Shown here one piece after another: positions 12,607-21,145 of a stretch of DNA of 28,786 nt. Position 1 is the first letter of the stretch, and each line of letters starts with the position of its first letter. The DNA comes from a virus, in the IMG/VR virus record IMGVR_UViG_3300020578_000332, positions 1-28,786 of that record. One strand, 5' to 3'. Made by a program: the position numbers and the translations under genes. The notes below the pieces were generated by a model. The model saw only the letters and a program-made list of their open reading frames with translations, was not told the DNA's origin and ran no database searches.

Positions 12607-14165
12607 TATGTCTCACCGAAACGATTTAAAAGGCTAAATGCTGAATCCATTAGTGTTTTTCTATCAATTGGAGCGGTAAGGCTTTCGGTTGGTCTTGCTG
12701 ACTCTCTAACCTGTTTCATAAAGTCGCCCATCTCTTGTTTTCTTCTTATAGGCTTTAACTTGGGTTTTAATCCAGCGTCTTGAATTTCTTTATCTTGTTT
12801 ACTGGTATATAGCTGTTTTGGTTTAGGTGTTTCTAAATCTGGCCGATTTGGTATTTCACCACCAGCTTCAAAATATTCTCTTAAGTCTTCAATTTCATCT
12901 GTAAATTTTTTACCTGTTTCCTTTTCAAATTGATTAATGTAATCTGCTTGTTTAGGAAATCCTGGTCTAGTTTCAGATCCAGCTATTTGTTTAGCTAATT
13001 TTATAATTTGTTTATTATTAAAACCTTGTTTTATGATTTGCAAAATTGAATTACTATTTCCCCCTCTTGATTTATAAATATTAGTATCAAATAAAATAGG
13101 TCTATTTTTTGTTACAATAGGTAATGTTTTTTGACCAGGTCTAAATTGTACACTTGTATCCTTCAATGGTATTTGGGCTGTCGGCTGTTGGCTAACGGCT
13201 GTAGGCTGGCTTTCAAGGCTGTTAGGGTTTATTAAAAACGGTGTTTCAGGTGAAAATCTTGGTTGTAAACCTAATCTAGTTTGCGGTTGCAATTTTCTTG
13301 CTTCTGCTAATTCTTCTTCATCACCACTAAGCGCAGCTCTTTGTTTTTGTAAGGCTATATCTCTTCGTGATCGTGGAGTTGTAATCACCTCTCCTTTAGC
13401 AACTCCTCTTTGTTCTTGTGGAGCTGGTAAACCTAATGGTTCTTCTTTTAATAAATCTAATGGTGTTTTTTTTCTAAATGTAGAAGGGTCCATAGGATTA
13501 ACAACATCAATATCATCTGGTCCTTTAGCTTGCGCAGTACCTTGGCTTTGAAACTGTTGTTTTCTTGAAGAACGTAAATTTTGTTTTTTTCCTCTTCTTA
13601 TTTCATTTAATGTTTCTATATCACCCTCTGCTGCTGCTCTTTGCATAGCTTGGGCGCGTTGATAAGGGGTCGTTGGTGGAATTATTGTTTCACCCTCACC
13701 TGCTGTTCTTGGTTCTTCAGGAGCTGGTAATCCTTTAGGTTTTTCCTGACCAATTCTTCTAGGGGCGTAATAGGTGTAAGGTATTGGCTCTTCGTATTCT
13801 TCAATTTCAATATCAGGAACTGGGTACTTTCTACCTAATTTTGAAATACCATATGCAGCTAAACCAAGCCCAGCTATGGTTTTCACAGCTTTTTTATAGT
13901 CTTTCTTGTTTTTTGCTTCGATGCTATTAAGGTAATCACCAAATTTTGTATTGAAAAGTTCTTGAGGATATTTTTCTTTATCTTTTTCTGTATTTGTAAA
14001 TAGCTGTTGAAGAGTTTCAGACGCACTAGCTCCAGTCAAACTTAAAGAGGCAAGGTCTTTTAATTTAGTACTTGATTTCCCAAGATTAGTAAGAATGTCT
14101 TTTGCTTCATTGCCCTTTTTTAGTAGGTCAAAAATTATTGGTAGATACCTTATGAGCTGCATCAT
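12606..14165 (-). CDS. Putative internal virion protein with internal duplication
   Basis: The product is 519 residues with no recognised domain. There is a weak hydrophobic helix (IAGLGLAAYGISKL, about 97-110), and a degenerate duplication: GLPAPEEPRTAGEGETIIPP (from 145) and GLPAPQEQRGVAKGEVITTP (from 245), each followed by an Ala/Arg helix (QRAAAEGD / QRAALSGD). A long Pro/Gln/Arg-rich disordered centre includes a GGCTG repeat (encoding SQPTAVSQQPTAQIP). Position between tail-completion proteins and fibres, size and disorder suggest a protein carried in the virion and possibly ejected; this is inference. The start overlaps the upstream stop (ATGA). Confidence 0.6.
   Translation of the reverse strand: MMQLIRYLPIIFDLLKKGNEAKDILTNLGKSSTKLKDLASLSLTGASASETLQQLFTNTEKDKEKYPQELFNTKFGDYLNSIEAKNKKDYKKAVKTIAGLGLAAYGISKLGRKYPVPDIEIEEYEEPIPYTYYAPRRIGQEKPKGLPAPEEPRTAGEGETIIPPTTPYQRAQAMQRAAAEGDIETLNEIRRGKKQNLRSSRKQQFQSQGTAQAKGPDDIDVVNPMDPSTFRKKTPLDLLKEEPLGLPAPQEQRGVAKGEVITTPRSRRDIALQKQRAALSGDEEELAEARKLQPQTRLGLQPRFSPETPFLINPNSLESQPTAVSQQPTAQIPLKDTSVQFRPGQKTLPIVTKNRPILFDTNIYKSRGGNSNSILQIIKQGFNNKQIIKLAKQIAGSETRPGFPKQADYINQFEKETGKKFTDEIEDLREYFEAGGEIPNRPDLETPKPKQLYTSKQDKEIQDAGLKPKLKPIRRKQEMGDFMKQVRESARPTESLTAPIDRKTLMDSAFSLLNRFGET
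13175..13222 (+). repeat. GGCTG repeat, site 3
   Basis: The clearest heptamer array: GGCTGTC GGCTGTT, then GGCTAAC GGCTGTA GGCTGGC, in exact 7-base register, inside the minus-strand gene 12606-14165. A further GGCTG follows at 13218. Confidence 0.75.
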
Positions 14166-15220
14166 TTTTTAACTCCAAACAGATTTCCAGGACCTGGTAG
14201 ACCAGCACCTTTTAATAACATTTTTGGTGATTTTACTAAGTATTCTTTAGCTTTCCTTAATATGTCTTTTTCTGGGTTTTGTGCAATTCTTAGTTGGTTT
14301 CTTTGATCTGGTCCTAATTTGATTCTTTGTTCATTTTCCAATTTACTTACTTTGTCAAAAAAATCGACAAAACCTACTTTTCCAGTATCAACTAATTTAT
14401 TTCTAAGAAGTAAAACATTAGTATTTGGATCTATTTTAAAAACTTCTTCAATTTGATTTTCTAAATTTTCAGGTCGCAAATTTTTTAAATTTTTACTTAG
14501 ATAACTTGTGACTTGTGGACTAATTTTATAACCTAGTATATCTTCAACATCGTTAGCTACATACCCCTTCTCACTAGCTAAACGTCTTAATTCATCGTAT
14601 GCACCTAACTCAATAAAAGGTTTAGCAAAAACTGCTAAGTTTTCTTTAAGTTTTTCAGGTGGTACAAAAGTGCCTTTTACAGTTTCATAAAACCTTTTAA
14701 CAGGATTAAAGGAAATTTCAGGAGTCTTTGCAATTGACGCTAAACTATCACCCAGTTTTTTAGCTTTTTGAGTTAAATTGGTACTTGCTTGAGCTGTATT
14801 TACACCTTTTCTATATAGTTGTATGGCATAATCTCCAAATAGTTGTTGGGTTTGAGGATCTGCTGTGGGATAAACTTGTGTAAGGATTTCTGAAGCTAAA
14901 TTCTTATAAATGTTTGCGTTATCAATTTCTTGACCAGCGATTTGATTTCGTTGATCCATAATAGCTTTTACTTTAGAACGTAAATACCACGGTGTTTCCC
15001 TTAATACTGTTTCTTGTTGATTTTGGTTGTAGAATTGTGGCATTTGTACGTTGGTATCTTCCATAGTTTCCGTTTTAGGGTACTTTTGATCTAACAACTC
15101 CATTGCTTTATTTGTTGTGTAGACGTCTAAACCTTGGCTTCCAGCTTGTCCTAAAATATTTCCTAACGCTTGTCCGAACTCTGCTCCAGCTGTTGGAGCT
15201 GGTAGATTTAATATGTTCAT
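14162..15220 (-). CDS. Putative internal virion protein
   Basis: The product is 352 residues, mainly helical. It starts with a Gly/Ala segment (NLPAPTAGAEFGQALGNILG, then QAGSQG), continues through charged helices (RETPWYLRSKVKAIMDQRNQ) and ends in a basic, Gly/Pro tail (SPKMLLKGAGLPGPGNLFGV). No family is recognised. It sits between the paired Gly-rich proteins and the 519-residue protein, with start and stop overlaps on both sides (ATGA type), so the four are made together. By position they are candidates for ejected internal proteins of a short-tailed phage. Confidence 0.6.
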   Translation of the reverse strand: MNILNLPAPTAGAEFGQALGNILGQAGSQGLDVYTTNKAMELLDQKYPKTETMEDTNVQMPQFYNQNQQETVLRETPWYLRSKVKAIMDQRNQIAGQEIDNANIYKNLASEILTQVYPTADPQTQQLFGDYAIQLYRKGVNTAQASTNLTQKAKKLGDSLASIAKTPEISFNPVKRFYETVKGTFVPPEKLKENLAVFAKPFIELGAYDELRRLASEKGYVANDVEDILGYKISPQVTSYLSKNLKNLRPENLENQIEEVFKIDPNTNVLLLRNKLVDTGKVGFVDFFDKVSKLENEQRIKLGPDQRNQLRIAQNPEKDILRKAKEYLVKSPKMLLKGAGLPGPGNLFGVKK

Positions 15221-15828
15221 TGATTAGCTCCTATTCCATAACCTGCACCAAAACCACTCAATCCGCCAGCAACTGCCCCCACTGGGCCACCTACTAAAAA
15301 GCCAGCTCCAGCACCACCTAAACCGCCAGCAGTTCCATATAGAAGCTTTTCAAGAAATCCTGGTGTTCGGGGAGATACATCATATGGTCTTTGTTCAAAT
15401 GCTGGTTGCGTTTGTCCTAAGAGGTATTGCAGTCCTGTTTGTTTAAGTCCTGCTCTTTGTTGAGCTATTTGTTCCGCTAATCCAGTACCAGCTTGAGCTA
15501 GTTGTTGTTGATACGCACTTGAACTTTGCGCCCCTTCACCCATATTTGTATAATATTCGGCTAATCCTGGAATTGTTGATTCTGAAAACTGTCTTCTTAG
15601 AGGTGCTTCTAGTTCCTGTAAAAGTTCAGGATCGCCAGAAAGTAATCTTCTAATGAAATCAAAACCTCCAGGCAACGCACCAAGACTACCTTGTCCCATT
15701 TGCCCAAACAACATTTGACGACCAGGTATATTACCGTACATTTCAGGTGTTCCACCAAAGAATCCTTCCCGACCTGTTGGTGTAAACTGTGGTTGACCTA
15801 ATGGCCCTCCTAATACGCTAGGTGTCAT
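15217..15828 (-). CDS. Gly-rich virion protein, paralogue 2
   Basis: The product is 203 residues and is a tandem paralogue of the protein at 15830-16390: FTPTGREGFFGGTPEMYGNI, PGRQMLFGQM, GAQSSSAYQQQLAQAGTGLA and the basic-aromatic end of the common part (RPYDVSPRTPGFLEKLL) align throughout. It has an added C-terminus of Gly/Ala/Val with GxxxG spacing (GGPVGAVAGGLSGFGAGYGI), which looks able to insert in a membrane. I use the ATG at 15828, preceded by GGTGGGG; the frame extends upstream to 15843. Membrane insertion during DNA ejection is my inference. Confidence 0.65.
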   Translation of the reverse strand: MTPSVLGGPLGQPQFTPTGREGFFGGTPEMYGNIPGRQMLFGQMGQGSLGALPGGFDFIRRLLSGDPELLQELEAPLRRQFSESTIPGLAEYYTNMGEGAQSSSAYQQQLAQAGTGLAEQIAQQRAGLKQTGLQYLLGQTQPAFEQRPYDVSPRTPGFLEKLLYGTAGGLGGAGAGFLVGGPVGAVAGGLSGFGAGYGIGANQ

Positions 15829-15829
15829 A

Positions 15830-16390
15830 TTATGCCCCACCAAATCTTGAAATGCCTTTACCTACACCTTGCAACAATCCTAAAGCTCCACTTTCTAAAG
15901 CTCCAGGACTACGAGGAATTAAATCAAACGGTCTGTTTGCTAATGCTTGGTTTGCTTGTGCAAACAATTTATCCAACGCAGACATTCTCATACCTGATCT
16001 TTGAGCGGCTAAATCCTGTGCTAAACGGCCTGCTGCTGCGTTCATTTGTTGTTGGTAAGCACTTGACCCTTGTCCACCTTCTCCACGGGCTGTAAAGCGT
16101 CCTGCTAGCTCTGGGACTAGTTGCTCTTGAAACATGCGGATTGCTGGATCTTCAAACTCCCTATACAGGCCAGCTGATGGACCTAGTAGTGTTCCTAATA
16201 AATCATAGCCACGAGGTAAGTTTTCGGTTAAACCTTTAATCATCTGCTCATAAAGCATCTCACGGCCAGGTATGCGAACAAATTGTTCAGGTGTTCCTAG
16301 TAGAAAATCCCTTAAACCTCCCCGACCTGAAGGGGTGAATGTGGGGCTAGTTAAACCGCCAGGCATGAACCCTGATGGAGTAAAAGACAT
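15830..16390 (-). CDS. Virion protein, paralogue 1
   Basis: The product is 186 residues. It shares with its downstream neighbour FTPSGRGGLRDFLLGTPEQF, PGREMLYEQM, GGQGSSAYQQQMNAAAGRLA and RPFDLIPRSPGALE, but stops after a short Gly tail. The QGSSAYQQ.../LAAQRSGM pattern recalls small helical proteins near the tail genes of many uncultured phages; the role is unknown. GAGGTCTT precedes the ATG. TAA and the downstream ATG at 15828 are separated by one base, so the two paralogues are probably made in a fixed ratio. Confidence 0.65.
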   Translation of the reverse strand: MSFTPSGFMPGGLTSPTFTPSGRGGLRDFLLGTPEQFVRIPGREMLYEQMIKGLTENLPRGYDLLGTLLGPSAGLYREFEDPAIRMFQEQLVPELAGRFTARGEGGQGSSAYQQQMNAAAGRLAQDLAAQRSGMRMSALDKLFAQANQALANRPFDLIPRSPGALESGALGLLQGVGKGISRFGGA

Positions 16391-16406
16391 AAGACCTCAA
16401 CTTTTA

Positions 16407-16415
16407 TTTATAACA
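16407..16415 (-). promoter_or_regulatory. Extended -10 candidate inside the tail unit
   Basis: On the minus strand TGTTATAAA lies 16 bases upstream of the ATG at 16390, in the only sizeable gap of this part of the unit (16391-16443). No good -35 is present. It matches the extended -10 seen at 656 and resembles that at 24222. Confidence 0.35.
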
Positions 16416-16443
16416 ATGTCAGTTTTATTTTTTTTAGACTAGT

Positions 16444-16932
16444 TTACGCATTCTTGACGTATTCGATTGTTACAAGAGTCTTTGTGTATGCTGTGTAATT
16501 GCCAAAAGTAGTTATGACAATGTTCGTAGCTGTGAGGTCTAATTGCACTTGAGGTGTAGCTTGTACGTAGGGTAAAGGTATGGCACCAACTGTAGGTTGT
16601 GTAGATGCTCCGTAGATGTTTAAAAATTCAAGATCGGTATTTGTAAAATCAATACCATGAGCGATATTAATTGATGCTGTATTTGGTAGAGTTCCGCATT
16701 CAAAGGTTTTTCTAAACGCAAAACGATTTCTTTGGGGGTCTCCTGGAATAAAAACTTGTTGCCCTGTGATTTGTTCTTCTGAGAGATAAAATCCAATCTG
16801 ACGCAAATTAACAGCGGTTGCAATCAAACTATAAACAAAAGTCAATTGATCGGGGAGAAACTTAGGATCATCTGTAAAATCCACAGAGTTTGGTAAGAAT
16901 GCTTGGATGTAATTACTTGAGTTAATCGTCAT
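16444..16932 (-). CDS. Hypothetical virion structural protein
   Basis: The product is 162 residues with a beta-rich pattern: TFVYSLIATAVNLRQIGFYL, GQQVFIPGDPQRNRFAFRKT, then ALVTIEYVKNA-like final strands (TKTLVTIEYVKNA). It starts inside the stop of the 861-residue propeller protein (ATGA), so it is translated with it and probably assembles near it, at the tail or head-tail junction. I do not recognise the family. Confidence 0.65.
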   Translation of the reverse strand: MTINSSNYIQAFLPNSVDFTDDPKFLPDQLTFVYSLIATAVNLRQIGFYLSEEQITGQQVFIPGDPQRNRFAFRKTFECGTLPNTASINIAHGIDFTNTDLEFLNIYGASTQPTVGAIPLPYVQATPQVQLDLTATNIVITTFGNYTAYTKTLVTIEYVKNA

Positions 16933-19514
16933 TGAATCAACCTACCACTGGAAGTAAATTGTATCACGATAGCCTGTATAATCATCTGCGTATAGCTTTC
17001 GGTAGCGTAGTTTGCAATCTGTCTTGTGTCTAAGGTTAATTGCATTCTCAAGGATTGTCCTTGTACGCTATTTTGCAGTATTGTCCATACGTATTCTTGA
17101 GACTGATTTCCAATTAGAAGTTGCGATTGGGATGTTGATACAAGGTTGCTATCCGAATAATCGATATTGTTGATAGTAGTGACACTGCCTAGGTTAGTGA
17201 GGGTATCTGTGTTTATCGGATTACCTAATGTGGTGTTGTCGTAGATATTACAAACAAAAGATCCTCCGTTAGATTGTGCTACATAGAAATCAATCTCATT
17301 TATTCGAATGGATATTGGGGATTGTAGGAAGTAGTTAAAATCTTTTGTGACTACGTTTGGTACAATAATTTTTTCAATCTGTCCAAGACCTAAATAAGTT
17401 CCTGACAAATTTAAAGGCGATCCATCTGCACGAGTGATTGCTACCGTGTCGTTGGTGAGGACGGATACGAAGTAATTAAAATCGTTGATACCTGCTGTGC
17501 CGATACATTCCGTAATTCTAATTGCATCCCCATCATCAAATCCATGATCCGTGACTGTTAGAACCCCTGTAGCGTTGTTTATGGCTTGTATGTTTAGTTG
17601 TGGATCATTTGCATTTAATCCAAGAAGAAACGCAAATACGTAGCCTTTTTGGTTTCCTGCCACAGAGCTTCGATAGCCTGTTATCTGTTCAGGATTACCC
17701 CACTCAAAATCTGCTACTCCCCATAGTATTTCCGTATTCCATGTTTCTGATAAATCAAGCGATAGGTAAGAATAACCAAACGCTGTAATTGTATCTCTAT
17801 ACTTTGCAAACGATTTGTTAATATAGTTGTAGATAAGAATTCTATTAGGGTAAACGTAATTTACATTATTAACTGATATGATTGAATCATCTGGATAGGC
17901 GAAGTAAACAATCTCCTCATAGTAGTTGATATTACCCGAAACTCTTTGTGGCCCGTTGTCGTTATTTCTTATCTTAAAGATTTCTGATGGGATTCTTTCA
18001 TCTATTCTTTCTATATCTGTAGTTGTAGATTTATGAACTCCTGTTTGACCAAAACCCATAGCGTTTTTATCAAACTGTACTGTGGAGAAGGTAGATTCTA
18101 CACCTAACTGGTCATTGATCTTTTGAAATACAAACGGTAGGACTTCATTTCCTGTATATACAAGACGGAATGTAGATCTTTCACAATATACAAGTACAAC
18201 ATCTTTGTTTTGCGCTATGCTGGTAATGAACTCATTGGTAGGGACTTCAATATAACCTCCCCGACCTGGTTTTGTTTCATCCCATGAGTAGGGATCTACG
18301 ACTTGGCCTATAGGGTTTTGTCCCCAAAAAGGTGTTCCATTCTGTGACCATCTAACACGTTGCGGATATCTACGGGCGTTTGCATTTGACACGCCTTGTT
18401 TATCTTCAACAGTGTTAAAGAAAATTGTTCGGTCTTTGAATACACATCCAACTAAAGCACCCCTGAGATACCTTATATCTGCAAGTGCTGGGTTTGCGTT
18501 AAGATTAAGAGGTGGTTGAAAATTTGCAAAACCTGTTCCATCATACCATCGAATACCGTCCCCTGAAGTTAATGTAGAACCACCAACAACCATTATACCA
18601 TTTCCAATGGCTGGGCCTGGGGCTGTGGCTGGGCTGATATCAAATGTGGTTGCAGTTACATTGCTGATTTCAAATGGAAAAGCAATAATTCCAGCAACTA
18701 TTGTTGAGGAAACAAACGATACCACCATTCCGTTAGATAATCCGTGAGCTGCTGAGGTAGTTACTGTGTTTGTACCAGCAACATAATTAGTAACCGTTAC
18801 AGATAAAACATGATTCCCAGGAACGTTATTCGTCGTCCAAAGAACATTACGATAGTTAAACGTGTCAAACTGTTGGTAATTTGCACCTGACCAAGTTACT
18901 GCTGGCCTTGGAGTGCTTGAGCTTTTGTAAAAGCTTGCGTCCTCAAATTGCGTATTTAAAAATAAATAGGCGTACTTAGTGTCAAATGCGAGGTTCTCTT
19001 CAATGTTAAGTTGAGTGGTATCGAAGTTTGGTAACCCCATGACAGGTAAGCCAGGATAATAGGCGAATGTAGCCACAATAGACGTTGCTGCTGGAGCTGA
19101 AGCGATTGTTATAGCACCTGTGGCGTAATTGATTGTGCCTGTTGCTAATGGGGGTGGTGGCGGAGGTGGAGGGATAATTTGAGTTAAAACACCTTGACCA
19201 TCGTCGGTAAGAGTTACAGCACCTATGACTATGCTAAAAGATAGAGCCTCAAAACTAGATGTTATTAATTCAAGTGAGGCAATCGTTTTAATGTCTCCAC
19301 TAAACGCACCTGCTCCATCTGTCGAACCCAACGTAAATTCAATTTCACGTCTTAACCTACCAACGAATTTAACACCGTCTTTCTGTTTCAAACGATTACG
19401 CCATATAAGAGCGTCTTCAAGTGTAGGGAATGCATCGTTAGACAACTTCGCTGGTGCGATGTTTGTTTGGTATCCTGTTGCGAAATCTGAGATAACGAGA
19501 TTATTTACACTCAT
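16929..19514 (-). CDS. Large tail / head-closure propeller protein
   Basis: The product is 861 residues. The start (SDFATGYQTNIAPAKLSNDA, then FPTLEDALIWRNRLKQK) has the layout of podovirus tail-hub or DNA-stabilisation proteins (P22 gp10-like), and the middle (DVVLVYCERSTFRLVYTG, QLGVESTFSTVQFDKNAMGF) looks like propeller blades. Inserted modules include a strand domain at about 95-155 with eight consecutive Pro (115-122) and GTINYATGAITI, and two HGL/HGF modules (about 236-310, 640-710) resembling the E1-FCCH type. A GGCTG repeat lies at 18608-18638. Overlaps with both neighbours are ATGA. Assignment to the gp10-like group is moderate. Confidence 0.7.
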   Translation of the reverse strand: MSVNNLVISDFATGYQTNIAPAKLSNDAFPTLEDALIWRNRLKQKDGVKFVGRLRREIEFTLGSTDGAGAFSGDIKTIASLELITSSFEALSFSIVIGAVTLTDDGQGVLTQIIPPPPPPPPLATGTINYATGAITIASAPAATSIVATFAYYPGLPVMGLPNFDTTQLNIEENLAFDTKYAYLFLNTQFEDASFYKSSSTPRPAVTWSGANYQQFDTFNYRNVLWTTNNVPGNHVLSVTVTNYVAGTNTVTTSAAHGLSNGMVVSFVSSTIVAGIIAFPFEISNVTATTFDISPATAPGPAIGNGIMVVGGSTLTSGDGIRWYDGTGFANFQPPLNLNANPALADIRYLRGALVGCVFKDRTIFFNTVEDKQGVSNANARRYPQRVRWSQNGTPFWGQNPIGQVVDPYSWDETKPGRGGYIEVPTNEFITSIAQNKDVVLVYCERSTFRLVYTGNEVLPFVFQKINDQLGVESTFSTVQFDKNAMGFGQTGVHKSTTTDIERIDERIPSEIFKIRNNDNGPQRVSGNINYYEEIVYFAYPDDSIISVNNVNYVYPNRILIYNYINKSFAKYRDTITAFGYSYLSLDLSETWNTEILWGVADFEWGNPEQITGYRSSVAGNQKGYVFAFLLGLNANDPQLNIQAINNATGVLTVTDHGFDDGDAIRITECIGTAGINDFNYFVSVLTNDTVAITRADGSPLNLSGTYLGLGQIEKIIVPNVVTKDFNYFLQSPISIRINEIDFYVAQSNGGSFVCNIYDNTTLGNPINTDTLTNLGSVTTINNIDYSDSNLVSTSQSQLLIGNQSQEYVWTILQNSVQGQSLRMQLTLDTRQIANYATESYTQMIIQAIVIQFTSSGRLIQ
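18608..18638 (+). repeat. GGCTG repeat, site 4
   Basis: GGCTGGGCCTGGGGCTGTGG followed by CTGGGCTGATA: four GGCTG-type units of 6-8 base spacing inside the minus-strand gene 16929-19514, encoding SPATAPGPAIG. Confidence 0.55.
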
Positions 19515-20164
19515 GAAGGTAACTCAACAATAGCTTGGTAAAATACTGGAACCGCAAACGCATCATCACCGTTTTCTTTTAAATATCTTGGTTTAAATGT
19601 TGCTGGATTTACGCCATTGTTTATGTTTTGTATCAACACTACAAACGCTTTTAAGGCTGTGGGAATATATGGGGGTGTTGCAACTACTTGACATTGTATT
19701 GAATAAATTTTTTTAGCATTTATACCATTTACTTCTATATTGTTATCCGCATCGTTAGTAAATGGTTTGTTTCCCCAAACAAAAACCAAACCACCTGGTA
19801 AAAATGTATAGCCTTGAGTGTTTAAAGCGTCTCCTGAAAGTGCAGGTGTAAGCCCTCCAGCGCTTAATTGTATTTCCGTACCGTTACTTTCTCTCCTTAA
19901 GAAAAGTTCTGGGTAATTTACAGCACTTGTAAGAACGTTTTTTGAATAAAGTGCAATCTGAGTAGTTGTTGTAGTTGGTGCAGCCCCTTGTACATTCAAC
20001 CTAACTTTGTCGTGTGTGAGTCTTTTTCCTGAAGTAGGATCATTGAGATCGGCATGATCGTTTGATAATCCAGCAGCTAAGTTGTCAAAGTTCGCTCGAA
20101 TCAAAGAGGTTGTGTTTTTAATTTTCTGGGCTGCTTGAGGGATATTTGTTGTATATGTTGACAT
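19511..20164 (-). CDS. Virion structural protein, tail-associated
   Basis: The product is 217 residues. It begins with helices (NIPQAAQKIKNTTSLIRANF), then DHADLNDPTSGKRLTHDKVR, a pattern seen in phage fibre-attachment proteins, and a beta-rich remainder (GYTFLPGGLVFVWGNKPFTN). Its place between the adaptor-like gene and the propeller protein suggests a tail needle or fibre-base role, but I cannot name the family. AGGATAAAAGT precedes the ATG; the stop overlaps the next start (ATGA). Confidence 0.65.
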   Translation of the reverse strand: MSTYTTNIPQAAQKIKNTTSLIRANFDNLAAGLSNDHADLNDPTSGKRLTHDKVRLNVQGAAPTTTTTQIALYSKNVLTSAVNYPELFLRRESNGTEIQLSAGGLTPALSGDALNTQGYTFLPGGLVFVWGNKPFTNDADNNIEVNGINAKKIYSIQCQVVATPPYIPTALKAFVVLIQNINNGVNPATFKPRYLKENGDDAFAVPVFYQAIVELPS

Positions 20165-20173
20165 ACTTTTATC

Positions 20174-21145
20174 CTAAAAGAAAAAGTTGTTGTTACTAAA
20201 TTGACCTGTCATTTGAGCAGAGTATAACGTTGCCACTCTCTGCACATCTTGTTGGTTTAATGTTCTTCTTCTAACAAGATCCATTTGCTCCTCAAGGTAG
20301 GGTTGATAGGCTTGGGCTTGGTCAATTTTACCCGTATCAATAAAGATCTTTTGAGCGGCACCAAATGCTAGTAGTTGCCACATCGCCTCAAACACTGGTT
20401 CTGATGCTGGACTAGATAAAGCTGTTGGTTTCTTGTATACGTTCATATTTACGATATAAGCACGATCTGGAATAGGTCTAAACGTAAATGTATCTTCGAA
20501 GAATAAAACAGATGTTGGGCGAGTTGCGCTATAGCTGTAGTAGGTGCAATTAACATCCGCTGCACTTTGAATCGCAATAGGGAAAACTATACTAATTACA
20601 CCAGTTAGATAGTTAATCGTACACGAGCCTGCAATTGCTCCATTAGAGTCTAAAAATGAACCCTGACCATTGTCTCTTAAAACGATCGAGTCTCCGTTGA
20701 TATCAATAGAGGCAACTATCACGTTTGAAATAATTGTGCCTACACCATTTGTATAACCTGCTAATACTGGACTTGTCGTTAGTGTTGCATTAAATGGCCC
20801 TGTAGTTCCGCTACCTGTTCCGATACGTTGAGTTACATCAAGTGTTGGAAAAGTACGATTAAATATGAGAGGATCTTGGAACCATTGAGTTTCATAGCCA
20901 TTAACCTGAATCAATGGTTCAACAAGAGTATAATCATTCTTCGGGAAAGAGTAGCTAGCAACAAAAGGCTCGGTATAAAACTGGTACGTTTCTTTGAGAT
21001 TTAACAGTTTCATTTGTTCGGGGAGGTCATAGAGATAAAACGTATTTACGTAAAAATCTATATTCGCATCACTCAGTTTAGCTGGAGTGTCTAAAGCTGT
21101 AATCCTACGAACTTTCGTCCTTATGTCTTGTAGCGTTGCACTCAT
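20174..21145 (-). CDS. Head-tail adaptor-like protein
   Basis: The product is 323 residues. The N-terminal helices (LQDIRTKVRRITALDTPAKL, SDANIDFYVNTFYLYDLPEQ) and the aromatic stretch ETYQFYTEPFVASYSF resemble adaptor or tail-tube A proteins that join the portal to the tail in short-tailed phages. A beta module at about 140-206 (GSCTINYLTGVISIVF) is the same type as one in the 861-residue protein. The C-terminal helices (EPVFEAMWQLLAFGAAQKIF) are typical of an adaptor. The ATG overlaps the upstream TGA (ATGA). Confidence 0.65.
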   Translation of the reverse strand: MSATLQDIRTKVRRITALDTPAKLSDANIDFYVNTFYLYDLPEQMKLLNLKETYQFYTEPFVASYSFPKNDYTLVEPLIQVNGYETQWFQDPLIFNRTFPTLDVTQRIGTGSGTTGPFNATLTTSPVLAGYTNGVGTIISNVIVASIDINGDSIVLRDNGQGSFLDSNGAIAGSCTINYLTGVISIVFPIAIQSAADVNCTYYSYSATRPTSVLFFEDTFTFRPIPDRAYIVNMNVYKKPTALSSPASEPVFEAMWQLLAFGAAQKIFIDTGKIDQAQAYQPYLEEQMDLVRRRTLNQQDVQRVATLYSAQMTGQFSNNNFFF

